A stretch of DNA of 47,021 nt from Desulfobacteraceae bacterium RAAP-1. Lineage in GTDB: Bacteria > Desulfobacterota > Desulfobacteria > Desulfobacterales > Desulfatirhabdiaceae. The position numbers and the translations under genes were made by a program. Each line of letters opens with the position of its first letter. Positions within the stretch are counted from its first letter, which is position 1. The notes under the pieces were generated by a model. It was given only the letters and a program-made list of their open reading frames with translations. It made no database searches and had not been told where the DNA came from. Location: positions 1 through 47,021 of the forward strand of contig LKPX01000025.1 of NCBI GenBank assembly GCA_001443525.1. Reading direction: 5' to 3'. Positions 8,853 to 17,206 of this stretch are shown here, in pieces.

Positions 8853-9217
8853 ATCAGCAGGCTCCTTTCCGCATCAATGTGGGGGAAAACAGTTTCTTTT
8901 TTTCTTATGGAATAGACGGCTTCGATATCTTCAGAATCTATGACCGTAAAAATTTGAATTTTCAAGGGTTCGCTTAAGAGGCTCTTTGTTCCAAGCAACA
9001 CTCGGAATCTGTCGGACTTCATGTGATGGTCCAGATATTGGCGGGTTTCCCATTCCGAAATCAGGTTGAAAACATTATTGTCTTCGATATCACAGAAGAT
9101 TCCATAGCTCAGACATCCTTTCTCCTTTCCTGGCTGCTCAATCATTGAAAGAAGCGTCTGCAAAACCTCTTTCTGCTTTTCGGGAAGCACGTTCATGATT
9201 GTTATGGCTATTATCAT
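8849..9217 (-). CDS. ABM-fold (antibiotic biosynthesis monooxygenase-like) protein
   Basis: About 122 residues starting MIIAITIMNVLPEKQKEVL. The segment with GCLSYGIFCDIED, then ISEWETRQYLDHHMKSDRF matches the ABM/YgiN-like dimeric alpha-beta barrel, whose members include heme-degrading and quinol monooxygenases. I place the start at 9217; the open frame runs upstream to 9337, but that extension is translated from the MITE-like element and the same peptide appears at the second element copy, so it is not native protein. It is coupled by a 4-base overlap to the radical SAM gene. Reaction unknown. Confidence 0.75.
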   Translation of the reverse strand: MIIAITIMNVLPEKQKEVLQTLLSMIEQPGKEKGCLSYGIFCDIEDNNVFNLISEWETRQYLDHHMKSDRFRVLLGTKSLLSEPLKIQIFTVIDSEDIEAVYSIRKKETVFPHIDAERSLLI

Positions 9218-9271
9218 TGTCTGGAAGAGATCCTTTTCTCTTGTCCATCCGATGGTTCTTTTATCAATCTT

Positions 9272-9423
9272 GACGACTTCGTAAAAAGTCCGGAGGCTGC
9301 GTTGCGCTGCATCCTTCGTCATTGCAGCGTACGACAAGTACGCTTCATTCCTTGCGGATTTGCGCGCCTTGCCTGCGAACTTTTTACAAAGCCGTCTGAA
9401 AATCGACTTTTTACGAGGGCGTC
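9272..9423. mobile_element. MITE-like fold-back element, copy A (152 bp)
   Basis: Ends are GACGACTTCGTAAAAAGTC on the left (9272-9290) and GACTTTTTACGAGGGCGTC on the right (9405-9423), inverted copies with two mismatches in 19. A second inner right end occurs at about 9378-9396. AATCTT directly flanks both sides (9266-9271 and 9424-9429), as expected for a target site duplication. The interior holds GCGTACGACAAGTACGC and the two arms pair imperfectly over much of their length. It has no coding capacity of its own. Copy B lies at 14998-15148. Confidence 0.82.
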
Positions 9424-9452
9424 AATCTTTCACATTCGGTTTATCGAACGGT

Positions 9453-9674
9453 TCAGTCTTTTTTTCTTTTCACGGCCAGCAACACAATGCCGCCCACGAG
9501 CGCGACAGCTCCAACGATCGGTGGAAGCGGAAACGTTTTGGTTTTTTCCGCCGTCACTTTCAGTGGACCGATATTCACGACATTTTCTTTGGTCGTATAG
9601 GTGATCCCTTGATACGCGAAGGCCACGATTCCTATAGCAATCAGTATGATGGCAAGAAGTGTGGTTGTTCTCAT
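9453..9674 (-). CDS. Small two-helix membrane protein
   Basis: 73 residues: an N-terminal hydrophobic helix (about 5-22, LLAIILIAIGIVAFAY), a short extracytoplasmic stretch with basic and polar residues, and a second helix (about 52-68, IVGAVALVGGIVLLAV) ending in KRKKD. This pattern is common in unnamed stress-associated membrane peptides, often near CsbD and BON proteins. An ATG at 9674 is followed directly by the first helix. It lies 14 bases after the CsbD-type gene and ends just before MITE copy A. Function unknown. Confidence 0.75.
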   Translation of the reverse strand: MRTTTLLAIILIAIGIVAFAYQGITYTTKENVVNIGPLKVTAEKTKTFPLPPIVGAVALVGGIVLLAVKRKKD

Positions 9675-9688
9675 GTGACCCTGCCTTT

Positions 9689-9868
9689 CTATTTGCCCAA
9701 AACCTTCTCAACCTGGCCGAGCTTTTCCTGAACTTTCCCATCCAGATTTTCAACTTTGCCTTCGGCTTCCAAATCACGATTCCCGACAACTTTTCCGACG
9801 GTCTCCTTGACCTTGCCTTTTGCCTGGTGCATCTTGCCTGCTGCATTGTCTTTTGTGCTTGATTTCAT
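9689..9868 (-). CDS. CsbD family stress protein (59 aa)
   Basis: A 59-residue hydrophilic protein: MKSSTKDNAAGKMHQAKGKV, then KETVGKVVGNRDLEAEGKVE and a GKVQEKLGQ repeat. This is the CsbD fold (tandem helical G-K-V repeats), a general stress protein of unknown biochemical role. AAGGAG lies 7 bases upstream of the ATG. It is part of a row of small stress genes (9.4-11.2 kb), probably one transcript. Confidence 0.86.
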   Translation of the reverse strand: MKSSTKDNAAGKMHQAKGKVKETVGKVVGNRDLEAEGKVENLDGKVQEKLGQVEKVLGK

Positions 9869-9909
9869 GGTATTTCTCCTTTTTGATGTTGGTTTGCGTC
9901 AAGAGTTGA

Positions 9910-10068
9910 CTATATTCTGCCCAAAAAGAGCAGGATTAAAAGGATAATCACGATCAGCCCGACTCCGCCGCTGGGTGCATATCCCCATGACCGGCTGTGC
10001 GGCCAGACCGGGATAATTCCCAGAAGCGCCAGTATCAGAACGATGAGTAAGATTGCGCCTAATGACAT
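9910..10068 (-). CDS. DUF3309 family small membrane protein (52 aa)
   Basis: 52 residues: a hydrophobic helix (MSLGAILLIVLILALLG), then PVWPHSRSWGYAPSG, then a second helix (GLIVIILLILLFLGRI). The central P-x-W-x-x-S-x-x-W-G-Y-x-P-S-G motif is the DUF3309 signature. CAAAGGAG precedes the ATG by about 7 bases. Such peptides often sit beside CsbD and BON proteins in stress loci, as here. Role unknown. Confidence 0.85.
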   Translation of the reverse strand: MSLGAILLIVLILALLGIIPVWPHSRSWGYAPSGGVGLIVIILLILLFLGRI

Positions 10069-10158
10069 GATTTGTTCTCCTTTGACAAATAGTGATAGAC
10101 GTCATCTTACAGTCGGCGGCAATCCGGCAGTCTGAGCGGACGTCTATATGAACCCGGT

Positions 10159-10944
10159 TTATTCGACAACCATGGTGTTGACGACTCTCTTTACGCCGTA
10201 AACGTCGCTAACGAGTTTGGTGGCCAGATCCTTTTCCGCTGCATTTCTGGCTTTGCCCCCCAGCTCGACCACGCCCCCTTCCGTTTTGACGGTGGTATTG
10301 ACGGCGCTGGTAGATCGATGATACAGCAACGTCGTTTTGACCAGGGCGGTGATGGATGCATCATCAATGGATTCGGTCATGGCATCCACCTTTTCGCCTA
10401 CCGTTTTTTTACCCGGCTTCTTTACGGCAGGTAAAATCGTCATCTCATTTTTAACATTTTTAACCCCTTCAACATCCCTGGTGTATTCGGTTACCAGGCT
10501 CTTTTGGGCTAAACTGCTGGCTTTGCCGCGCAAGGTAACAATCCCGTCTTTTGCCATAACCTCGGTTTCGGTGGCGTTTACGTTCCGATGGAACAAAAGG
10601 GCGGATTTCACCTTGGCGACAAGCCACGCATCCGAGTTCACAGCAGGAACGTCACCTTTTACTTCCAGCTTGTTGTCAACGCTTTTAACTCCGGGCAGGT
10701 TTGCAATGGTTTCCCATGCCAGAGATTTGTGGGATTCTCCGGAAACAGTTCCGGTCAGGGTGACAGCGCCATCTGTGGACTGGATTTTAATATCATCGCC
10801 CTTGAGGTAGGTCTTGAACACATAAGACTGTTTTGCGGAGGATTCGATGCGGTCATCCATTTCGGATGCGAACAGATTGACATTGATTAAAAGCAAAGAG
10901 GCGACAATTACGACAGATGATAATAGATAAATCGTTTTTTTCAT
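10159..10944 (-). CDS. Periplasmic protein with three BON domains (OsmY-like)
   Basis: 261 residues. A signal peptide (MKKTIYLLSSVVIVASLLLI, cleavage likely after LFAS) is followed by three BON modules (about 28-92, 100-165 and 190-258), each with the pattern K(T/S)xLLxH or IQSTDGAVTLTGTV, then GVKxVxN. BON domains bind membrane phospholipids; the E. coli relative OsmY is induced by osmotic shock. I use the ATG at 10944, preceded by AAAGGAAA and directly followed by the signal peptide, rather than the one at 10998. It lies within the small stress-gene row. Confidence 0.88.
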   Translation of the reverse strand: MKKTIYLLSSVVIVASLLLINVNLFASEMDDRIESSAKQSYVFKTYLKGDDIKIQSTDGAVTLTGTVSGESHKSLAWETIANLPGVKSVDNKLEVKGDVPAVNSDAWLVAKVKSALLFHRNVNATETEVMAKDGIVTLRGKASSLAQKSLVTEYTRDVEGVKNVKNEMTILPAVKKPGKKTVGEKVDAMTESIDDASITALVKTTLLYHRSTSAVNTTVKTEGGVVELGGKARNAAEKDLATKLVSDVYGVKRVVNTMVVE

Positions 10945-11057
10945 GATACGTTTTCCTTTCTGTGTTGTATTTATAGTTATTGACGATGCTCCCAACAATT
11001 CCTGGCGTGATGGCTGACAAAGGATTACTTCTTCATTTCTTCTATGGGTCCGTAATT

Positions 11058-11222
11058 TTATCGAGCTGGCCGAGATTGTTTATGAGCTTTCTCGTCCATA
11101 TTTTCATTTTTGCCTTCGGTGGCCAAGTCACTCTCTTTGATTAAATTCCTGACAGCCTCTCCGATATTGCTTTTGATTTGGTGCATTTTGCCTTCCGCAC
11201 TGTTTTTTGACCATTTTTTCAT
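11058..11222 (-). CDS. CsbD-like protein (54 aa)
   Basis: MKKWSKNSAEGKMHQIKSNI is followed by GEAVRNLIKESDLATEGKNE, a second and more divergent CsbD-type sequence: it shares the A-x-GKMHQ start and the DLATEGK / DLEAEGK core with the protein at 9689-9868. The ATG at 11222 has a very strong site (AGAGGAGG). A paralogue pair within 1.5 kb suggests duplication. It lies 83 bases downstream of ftsH. Confidence 0.78.
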   Translation of the reverse strand: MKKWSKNSAEGKMHQIKSNIGEAVRNLIKESDLATEGKNENMDEKAHKQSRPAR

Positions 11223-11304
11223 GAAATTCCTCCTCTTTGTTTTAGGAAAATAATCCTTGGAGAATCTATTCTTACGGTAAACGTCCATCTGCTTCAGCCG
11301 GCAT

Positions 11305-13221
11305 TTATGGCTGACCGGATGAAAAAGCCGCCATTGCGGGTGCGGCTGCCGACAACATCTTTCTCAGCTCCTCTCCCTGCACACTTTCTTTTTCGGAAAG
11401 AAGATGGGCCAAATCATCCAGAACGGTTCGCCGCGCTGACAGGATTTTGCGCACGCGCTGATGGGCTTCCTCAATAAATCGCGTGACCTCATCGTCAATC
11501 TGGGCGGCTTTTGCTTCGCTGTAATTTTTGCCGGGAGAATAGCTTTCCGGAAGAAACATCGGCTGGCGCGGACGCTCATAGCTCACCAGCCCCAGACGGT
11601 CGCTCATGCCGTATTCCGTGACCATGGACCGCGCAATATCCGAGGCCCGCTGCAAATCATTCTGAGCGCCGGTTGAGATTTCCTGGAAAACCAGTTCCTC
11701 AGCCACCCTGCCGCCCAAAAGAACGGCCAGCCTGTCCAGCAGTTCTGAACGCGTCATCAGGTAGCGGTCCTCCGTGGGTTGCTGCTGGGTATAACCGAGA
11801 GCCGCGATCCCCCGGGGAATGATGGAAATTTTATGCACAGGGTCGGCATGCTCAACAGATTCGGCCACAATCGCATGTCCGGACTCATGGAAGGCGACAA
11901 TTTCTTTCTCCTTGGCGTTGATCACCCGGTTCTTTTTCTGAAGCCCTGCAACCACCCGGTCGATGGCTTCGTCAAAATCCGCCAGTTCCACGATTTCTTT
12001 ATTATTTCGGGCGGCCAGAAGCGCTGCTTCATTGATGATGTTGGCCAGATCTGCTCCCACAAAGCCCGGGGTGCGGCCGGCGATGATGCGCAGATCAACG
12101 TTGGGACCTAACAGCACATTTTTGGAGTGAATTTTCAGGATGGCTTCCCGTCCATTGATATCGGGCCTGTCCACCAGAACCTGCCGATCAAACCGTCCCG
12201 GACGCAGCAACGCAGGATCCAGAATTTCGGGCCGGTTGGTGGCGGCCATGATGATGACCCCTTTATTCGTTTCAAACCCATCCATTTCCACCAGGAGTTG
12301 ATTGAGCGTTTGCTCTCTTTCATCATGTCCGCCCATGACATTCATCCCCCGGGCCTTGCCCAATGCATCCAGTTCATCAATGAAGATGATGCAGGGCGCC
12401 TGATGGGCTGCCTGAGAGAAAAGATCCCGGACCCTCGCTGCTCCAACGCCGACAAACATCTCCACAAACTCGGACCCGCTGATACTGAAGAAAGGCACCC
12501 TGGCCTCTCCGGCTACGGCTCTGGCCAGAAGGGTCTTGCCGGTTCCCGGAGGGCCGACCAGAAGCACGCCCTTGGGTATCCTGCCGCCCAGTTTCTGCGC
12601 CTTTTCCGGCGTGCTTAAAAATTCAACGACTTCCCGGAGCTCATCTTTCGCCTCATCGATACCGGCGACATCCATAAAGGTGACCTTTGTCTCGTTCTCT
12701 GCGAAAATCTTGGCCTTGCTCTTGCTGAAAGACATGACCCCCATGCCCGGTCCCATTTTTTTCATGGCAAACCGCCAGATCAGAAAAAAAATGCCAAGGG
12801 GGAGAACCCAGGACAGAAGGCTGCTCAGGAATTTATTTTCATAACGCCCGGAGTAACTGACTTTGCGTTCATCCAGCTCCTTCACCAGATCGGGATCATC
12901 CACGCGAACCGTCGTAAACTCCTTAACAGGTTTACCTTCCAGCGTTCCGTTGATACTATCAGGGCTGATAATCAATTTGGCCAGTTTGCCTTCAGCGATG
13001 TACTGTTTAAATTGACTGTAGGGAATTGTCTCCACTTTTGCTGAAAAATAGTACTGCTGCAGATAGGTAAATAAAAGTATGGCCATCATGACATACCAGA
13101 TGCTGAATTGTGTTTTGGGGGGCAACGCGCCCTTAATATTCTGGGAATCATGCGGACCCGTGAGGGAATGTATCTTGTCCGTTATTTTTTCCAGAAGCCC
13201 TTTGTTTTCATTGGATGGCAT
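11305..13221 (-). CDS. ftsH: ATP-dependent zinc metalloprotease FtsH
   Basis: 638 residues from the ATG at 13221 (MPSNENKG), preceded by AGGAAAA. Two N-terminal membrane segments (about 38-54 and 140-157) bracket the periplasmic domain. The AAA+ module has Walker A GPPGTGKT, pore loop FVEMFVG, Walker [11 protein letters not shown] and second region of homology [20 protein letters not shown]. The peptidase has zinc motif HESGH, then the third zinc ligand region. It degrades membrane and misfolded proteins. Placement in a stress-gene row rather than beside tilS or folP suggests this may be an extra, accessory FtsH. An open frame upstream to 13335 passes through a G/C-rich hairpin and is probably not translated. 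A TATAAT lies near 13339-13344 on the minus strand. Confidence 0.96.
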   Translation of the reverse strand: MPSNENKGLLEKITDKIHSLTGPHDSQNIKGALPPKTQFSIWYVMMAILLFTYLQQYYFSAKVETIPYSQFKQYIAEGKLAKLIISPDSINGTLEGKPVKEFTTVRVDDPDLVKELDERKVSYSGRYENKFLSSLLSWVLPLGIFFLIWRFAMKKMGPGMGVMSFSKSKAKIFAENETKVTFMDVAGIDEAKDELREVVEFLSTPEKAQKLGGRIPKGVLLVGPPGTGKTLLARAVAGEARVPFFSISGSEFVEMFVGVGAARVRDLFSQAAHQAPCIIFIDELDALGKARGMNVMGGHDEREQTLNQLLVEMDGFETNKGVIIMAATNRPEILDPALLRPGRFDRQVLVDRPDINGREAILKIHSKNVLLGPNVDLRIIAGRTPGFVGADLANIINEAALLAARNNKEIVELADFDEAIDRVVAGLQKKNRVINAKEKEIVAFHESGHAIVAESVEHADPVHKISIIPRGIAALGYTQQQPTEDRYLMTRSELLDRLAVLLGGRVAEELVFQEISTGAQNDLQRASDIARSMVTEYGMSDRLGLVSYERPRQPMFLPESYSPGKNYSEAKAAQIDDEVTRFIEEAHQRVRKILSARRTVLDDLAHLLSEKESVQGEELRKMLSAAAPAMAAFSSGQP

Positions 13222-13273
13222 TTTGATTTTCCTGTTTTTTTCTGATAGGTACGACTGGTTCCGATTCTGTAAA

Positions 13274-13310
13274 CTCCCTCCCCCAAAGGGGGGGACTGGG
13301 GTGAGGGTTA
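13274..13310. repeat. C/G-rich intergenic palindrome
   Basis: CCCTCCCCCAAAGGGGGGGA in the ftsH leader folds as CCCCC-AAA-GGGGG. A similar C-run/G-run element lies at about 27148-27175. These look like small intergenic palindromes rather than terminators. Confidence 0.35.
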
Positions 13311-13498
13311 AAAAACGCAAATTGTAACCGCTCAAAGTATTATATCTGGTTGCGTACCCAATGCATGGGTATCCGATGCGAAGATTGTCACGAAGTTGGA
13401 GCGACGAAATCTGTATTGGTCAATGGCTTAAGAAGGATCGAACTCGGAGCTGTTTTTCACGGATTCTCGCGAGAGGTTTAAAATACACAGTCGTTAAA

Positions 13499-13972
13499 TT
13501 ATGCGATTCGTAACTGTGCAACCGATGCCCGGGCATCCCCTCCACTTATGTCTGGAACGATTCTTAGTTCCAGCACCGTCACTCCGGCAAGATCGACCGA
13601 GTAATCTTCAAACTCACGGGTCATCTCCGGAGGACTGAAGTTATATTGCTGCCGCACAATCTCCCGGTAAGATCGACCGACGTCCGCTGACCACCGCAAC
13701 ACGAACTCTTGCGTGCGCACCCGTTGATCTTCATGAAACAGTAGTTGAATACGGCTGAGCCTTCGCGGCTCATCAAACAGAAAGCGGATTGTCTGCTCTC
13801 CGGCTTGTGCTGCCTGCCAGCCTGATCCGAAGCCATGTATCAGCGCCTCCTCGATCGGGTGCGCCGCATCCTCGGATGTGAGTTCGACTATCGCCACCTG
13901 TTGCAAGTCTATCCAATTTTGATCAACAGGTGAGGCATGTTGAGAATTCCGATTCATTATCCGCTTGCGCAT
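13499..13972 (-). CDS. Discoidin (F5/8 type C)-like hypothetical protein
   Basis: 157 residues with no signal peptide. The core (TIRFLFDEPRRLSRIQLLFHE, then QEFVLRWSADVGRSYREIVRQQYNFSPP, then VTVLELRIVPD) follows the beta-sandwich pattern of F5/8 type C / galactose-binding-like modules, including the F-x-x-P-x-x-x-R-I-Q turn and the final L-R-I-x-P strand. Such domains bind carbohydrate or lipid surfaces; a free-standing cytoplasmic version has no clear function. The ATG at 13972 has GAGGC upstream; a second ATG is five codons later. It is the first gene after sigma-54 cassette 1 and so is the most direct candidate target of that promoter; ftsH follows. Confidence 0.65.
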   Translation of the reverse strand: MRKRIMNRNSQHASPVDQNWIDLQQVAIVELTSEDAAHPIEEALIHGFGSGWQAAQAGEQTIRFLFDEPRRLSRIQLLFHEDQRVRTQEFVLRWSADVGRSYREIVRQQYNFSPPEMTREFEDYSVDLAGVTVLELRIVPDISGGDARASVAQLRIA

Positions 13973-14063
13973 AGATCTGCCTCGTTTTTACTTTTCGGTC
14001 ATTTTAAAATCCATGACGCGGTTATTTCGCGAAATATCTCTGTACTGCACTTACATAAGAATT

Positions 14064-14209
14064 TGCATTCTTTGTGCCAGGGTTCCGGTACAGATCGTTA
14101 CATCACCCATCATTCTGATTTTTATCAATAATTGTTTAATGGAGCATTCACGGGGATGTTATTAAGACTTGCATAAAAAGGTCATATGTAATCTGTGGTC
14201 ATATATGAC
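14064..14209 (-). promoter_or_regulatory. Sigma-54 promoter/enhancer cassette, copy 1
   Basis: The left end holds a minus-strand -24/-12 promoter, TGGCACAAAGAATGCA (14064-14079), with GG and GC exactly 10 bases apart. The right end holds a perfect dyad GTCATATATGAC (14198-14209) preceded by a half-like GGTCATAT (14180-14187), about 105-130 bases upstream of the -24 element, the normal enhancer position. The middle matches copies 2 and 3 almost without gaps. It points at the discoidin-like gene and ftsH. It fills most of the 325-base gap 13973-14297; I see nothing else there. Confidence 0.75.
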
Positions 14210-14297
14210 GTTTTTCGGGGGATAATGCCTTGACGCACAGGTGTCGATATCAGGTTGAACGGATATAAACACTTGGGTTTTTGCTGACTCAGGGGAC

Positions 14298-14936
14298 TTA
14301 TGTTCCCACGCGTTTGCGAAGGTACTTCCTCAAATAAGCCCGGTCGCCCATCATGAGCACCAATGGACCGTTCGCCGCCATTTCCACGATGCTGATGGAA
14401 GCCACCGGCATATGGATGCGATCGCGGTAACGTCCCACATCAATGCCTAACAGGGAACACAGCATGATCCGGGTTGTGGCTTTATGAGAGACGACAAGGA
14501 CATTCCCCGTACTGCAGGTTTGTTCAATCTCCTCTATGACAAGCGAACTGCGCCGGGCGATATCGATACCTCTCTGCCCCCCAGTTGGTGCATTCCACCC
14601 TGGATCGGCCAACCAGCGAACATAGGCATCATGAAACTGACAATTTACCTCTGCAGGGGTTTTCCCTTCCCATTGACCATAGGCGATTTCCCTCAGCCCT
14701 TCCTTGAGTTGCATGCCTATCCCCGCGGCATCGCAAAGCGGTTTGGCCGTAGCCACGGCACGGCGCAGCGGACTGGAAAAAACCGCGGCCCATGGAAGGG
14801 ATTTATAAGCATCGGCAAAATCTTCGGCCATCTGATACCCTTCGGGGGTTAAATCCGGATCAAGGGTTCCGCAGTAACCGCCCGCCTGACTGGAAGTGGT
14901 TTCTCCATGTCGCAGAAAATAGATGGTTAAGCTCAT
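14298..14936 (-). CDS. Histidine phosphatase family protein (phosphoglycerate mutase-like)
   Basis: 212 residues starting MSLTIYFLRHGET: the RHG motif with catalytic H10 is at the very N-terminus. Later motifs are FSSPLRRAVATA, the acid-base region LREIAYGQWEG and the second catalytic His in VVSHKATTR. The fold fits cofactor-dependent phosphoglycerate mutase, alpha-ribazole phosphatase (CobC) and sugar-phosphate phosphatases; I cannot choose between them. A glycolytic role is suggested only by the neighbouring class I aldolase. The ATG at 14936 has AAAGGAC upstream; the frame upstream of it enters MITE copy B and is spurious. Confidence 0.85.
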   Translation of the reverse strand: MSLTIYFLRHGETTSSQAGGYCGTLDPDLTPEGYQMAEDFADAYKSLPWAAVFSSPLRRAVATAKPLCDAAGIGMQLKEGLREIAYGQWEGKTPAEVNCQFHDAYVRWLADPGWNAPTGGQRGIDIARRSSLVIEEIEQTCSTGNVLVVSHKATTRIMLCSLLGIDVGRYRDRIHMPVASISIVEMAANGPLVLMMGDRAYLRKYLRKRVGT

Positions 14937-14997
14937 AAGTGAGTCCTTTCTCCTCTGCACTCAGCGCTTCGAAACAGGGAGGCTGGCACACATGTTT

Positions 14998-15148
14998 GAC
15001 GGCTTCGTAAAAAGTCCGCATGCTGCGTTGCGCCGCATCCTTCGTCATTGCAGCGTACGACAATTACGCTTCATTCTTCAGGATTTGCACACTTTGCATG
15101 CGAACATTTTACGAAGCCGTCCGAAATTCGACTTTCTACGATGGCATC
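14998..15148. mobile_element. MITE-like fold-back element, copy B (151 bp)
   Basis: The left end GACGGCTTCGTAAAAAGTC (14998-15016), an inner right end TTTTACGAAGCCGTC finishing at 15121 and an outer right end GACTTTCTACGATGGCATC (15130-15148) reproduce the layout of copy A, and the interior is closely similar (CTGCGTTGCGCCGCATCC, GTCATTGCAGCGTACGAC). Flanks ATGTTT (14992-14997) and AAGTTT (15149-15154) agree at 5 of 6 positions, consistent with an aged target duplication. It sits between the aldolase stop and the phosphatase start. Confidence 0.78.
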
Positions 15149-15184
15149 AAGTTTAGTGGGTTGGGCATTACTTGTTGTCATGAT

Positions 15185-16207
15185 TCATGTCCTTTCCATT
15201 GCGGCATTGTATTCGCCACGCCGCGCAGCCCGGTTGCATCTGGCGCGATGAACCAGCGCTTGCTGTGCCGCCGACACATTCGCTTCCTTGCCTTGCCAAA
15301 TCTCCAAAGCCGGTTGCTGGACGGCACGTGCAAACGAAAATGCCAACGCCCAGGGAAGTCGCGACTTGAATCTAACATTCATGGCATTCAAACGGGCCGA
15401 AGCCAGTTCACCGGATTGGCCGCCCGACAAGAACGCAATTCCCGGAACGGCGGCCGGGACCGCTCGCTTGAGACATCTGACCGTGGCGTCGGCCACCTCG
15501 TCCACTGTTTCTTGCTTGGGACATGACAATCCCGGAAGCACCATGTTGGGCTTCAGGAGCATCCCCTCCAGCATCACCCGTTGCGTGTAAAGATGGCTGA
15601 AAACCGTATGCAGGACTTTTTCCGTAACCTTGCGGCACTGCTCCAGGGTATGTCCGCCGTCCATAAGTACTTCCGGTTCGACAACAGGGACGATTCCTGC
15701 TTCCTGGCACAACGCGGCATAGCGGGCCAGTGCCTGCGCGTTGGCCTCGATGCAGCCCCGGCTGGGGATGCCGTCGCCTATTGCAATCACAGCGCGCCAC
15801 TTGGCGAAACGGGCGCCCATTTGAAAGTATTCAGCCAGGCGGTCGCGCAGGCCGTCCAACCCTTCGGTTATTTTCTCTCCGGGATGACCGGCCATGTCCT
15901 TTGCACCAGAGTCAACCTTGATACCCGAAATGATCCCTGACTTGGTGATAACTTTGACAAAGGGCGTGCCGTCTTTCTTTTGCTGACGGATCGTCTCGTC
16001 ATAGAGGATCGCGCCGCTGATGCACTCACCCAGACCGGGCGTGGTCACAATCAACTCCCGCCAGGCACGCCGGGCTTCCTCGGTCTGGGGAATTCCCAAA
16101 GCGGCAAATCGCTTGTTGCAGGTGGGGTTGCTTTCATCCATCGCCAGCAGGCCCTTGTCGCCTGCGACCAGCATCCTTGCGGTATCTATCAGCTTTTGTT
16201 GATTCAT
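15185..16207 (-). CDS. Class I fructose-bisphosphate aldolase
   Basis: 340 residues from the ATG at 16207 (MNQQKLIDTA; GGAG lies 9 bases upstream, while the ATG at 16222 has none). It has the eukaryotic-type class I aldolase features LLAMDESNPTCNKRF, GIKVDSGAK, the acid-base region PVVEPEVLMDG and the Schiff-base lysine in MLLKPNMVLPG, with SGGQS near the C-terminus binding phosphate. It cleaves fructose-1,6-bisphosphate to two triose phosphates without metal. Lying in a block with phosphoketolase, acetate kinase and a histidine phosphatase, it fits a sugar-phosphate or storage-carbon module. It begins 66 bases after the slipin gene on the same strand. Confidence 0.93.
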   Translation of the reverse strand: MNQQKLIDTARMLVAGDKGLLAMDESNPTCNKRFAALGIPQTEEARRAWRELIVTTPGLGECISGAILYDETIRQQKKDGTPFVKVITKSGIISGIKVDSGAKDMAGHPGEKITEGLDGLRDRLAEYFQMGARFAKWRAVIAIGDGIPSRGCIEANAQALARYAALCQEAGIVPVVEPEVLMDGGHTLEQCRKVTEKVLHTVFSHLYTQRVMLEGMLLKPNMVLPGLSCPKQETVDEVADATVRCLKRAVPAAVPGIAFLSGGQSGELASARLNAMNVRFKSRLPWALAFSFARAVQQPALEIWQGKEANVSAAQQALVHRARCNRAARRGEYNAAMERT

Positions 16208-16273
16208 TGGATATTGCTCCATCTATAGTTTCAAATTTCCGAATTTCTCGGCAATTGCTACCGTTCACCACGG

Positions 16274-17206
16274 TCATTCTTGTTGGCTGAGCGCATCTCC
16301 CTTCTCTTTCTCTTTGCCTGCGTGTTCCTGGCCCAATCCCATAGTCAAAGCTGTCATTCCGGCAATACTCCCAAGCTGCATGGTTTCCACGGCCGTGCTG
16401 GGTACAATTACGATCGTGGCGTTGTTCTTCAACCCCTCATAGAGCATGTTCATAGCCCTTAAATGAAGCGCGATGGGATTGTTGATATAGGTCTTGGCCG
16501 CTTCTCCAAATTTCTCCGCCACCTGTCGTTCCGAATCTCCCAGAATCACCCGGGCCTGACGTTCCCTTTCAGCCTGGGCCTGCATCGACATCGCATCCTC
16601 CAGGGCCGATGGAATCAGTACATCCTTGACTTCCACCGAAATAACATTAACGCCCCATGGCTCGGTGCGCTCATCAATGATCTTCTGCAGCTCGCTGCTG
16701 ATTTTTTCCCTGCCTTCCAGCATATCCGATAGCATGGTCTTGCCGATGACATCCCGCAGCGCCGTTTGGGATGCCCAACTGATTGCGCTTTGATAGTCGG
16801 ACACATCCAGGGCGGCCTTCTTGGGATCCACAACTTTCCAAAACAGCACTGCATCAACATCCACCGGCACCGTGTCTTTGGTAAGCGTCTTTTCCGCCTT
16901 GAAAGAAGCGGTGATCACGCGGGTGTCAATCCAATAAGGTATCGCGTCAATGAACGGAATAATAAAAAACAGTCCGGGCCCCTTGAGGGAGCGGAATTTC
17001 CCCAACCGCAGGATCACCACCCTTTCCCACTGGTCCGCAACCCGGATTGCAAGAGAAACGAGGCGGGCGATAACAAAGACAATGAATCCTCCAATACATG
17101 CGCTTTCAAAATTATTCGTAGCCCTGTAAAAGGCAAATGCCAATCCTTCGCCAATGACAAGAATTCCGACGAAGATCAATGTTTCAAACGAGCTGATTTT
17201 TCTCAT
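16274..17206 (-). CDS. Slipin / SPFH (band 7) membrane protein
   Basis: About 310 residues. Two N-terminal hydrophobic stretches (about 9-25 and 30-50) are followed by the SPFH domain: RVVILRLGKFRSLKGPGLFFIIP in outline, then DVDAVLFWKVVDP and the stomatin-type SALEDAMSMQAQAERERQAR coiled segment. Slipins scaffold membrane microdomains and often work with NfeD-type proteases, but no NfeD gene is adjacent here. The start at 17206 (ATGAG) is chosen because GGGAGAG lies 7 bases upstream and because it overlaps the stop of a 29-codon ORF; the ATG at 17221 has no site. Confidence 0.9.
   Translation of the reverse strand: MRKISSFETLIFVGILVIGEGLAFAFYRATNNFESACIGGFIVFVIARLVSLAIRVADQWERVVILRLGKFRSLKGPGLFFIIPFIDAIPYWIDTRVITASFKAEKTLTKDTVPVDVDAVLFWKVVDPKKAALDVSDYQSAISWASQTALRDVIGKTMLSDMLEGREKISSELQKIIDERTEPWGVNVISVEVKDVLIPSALEDAMSMQAQAERERQARVILGDSERQVAEKFGEAAKTYINNPIALHLRAMNMLYEGLKNNATIVIVPSTAVETMQLGSIAGMTALTMGLGQEHAGKEKEKGDALSQQE

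Noticed and set aside
9218-9337. N-terminal 40-residue extension of the ABM-fold protein
   Set aside because: The extension is encoded largely by MITE copy A and recurs at copy B in front of an unrelated frame, so it is repeat-derived.
14860-15063. 67-codon minus-strand frame MSYAAMTKDAAQRS...
   Set aside because: It consists of MITE copy B sequence plus out-of-frame reading into the phosphatase gene.
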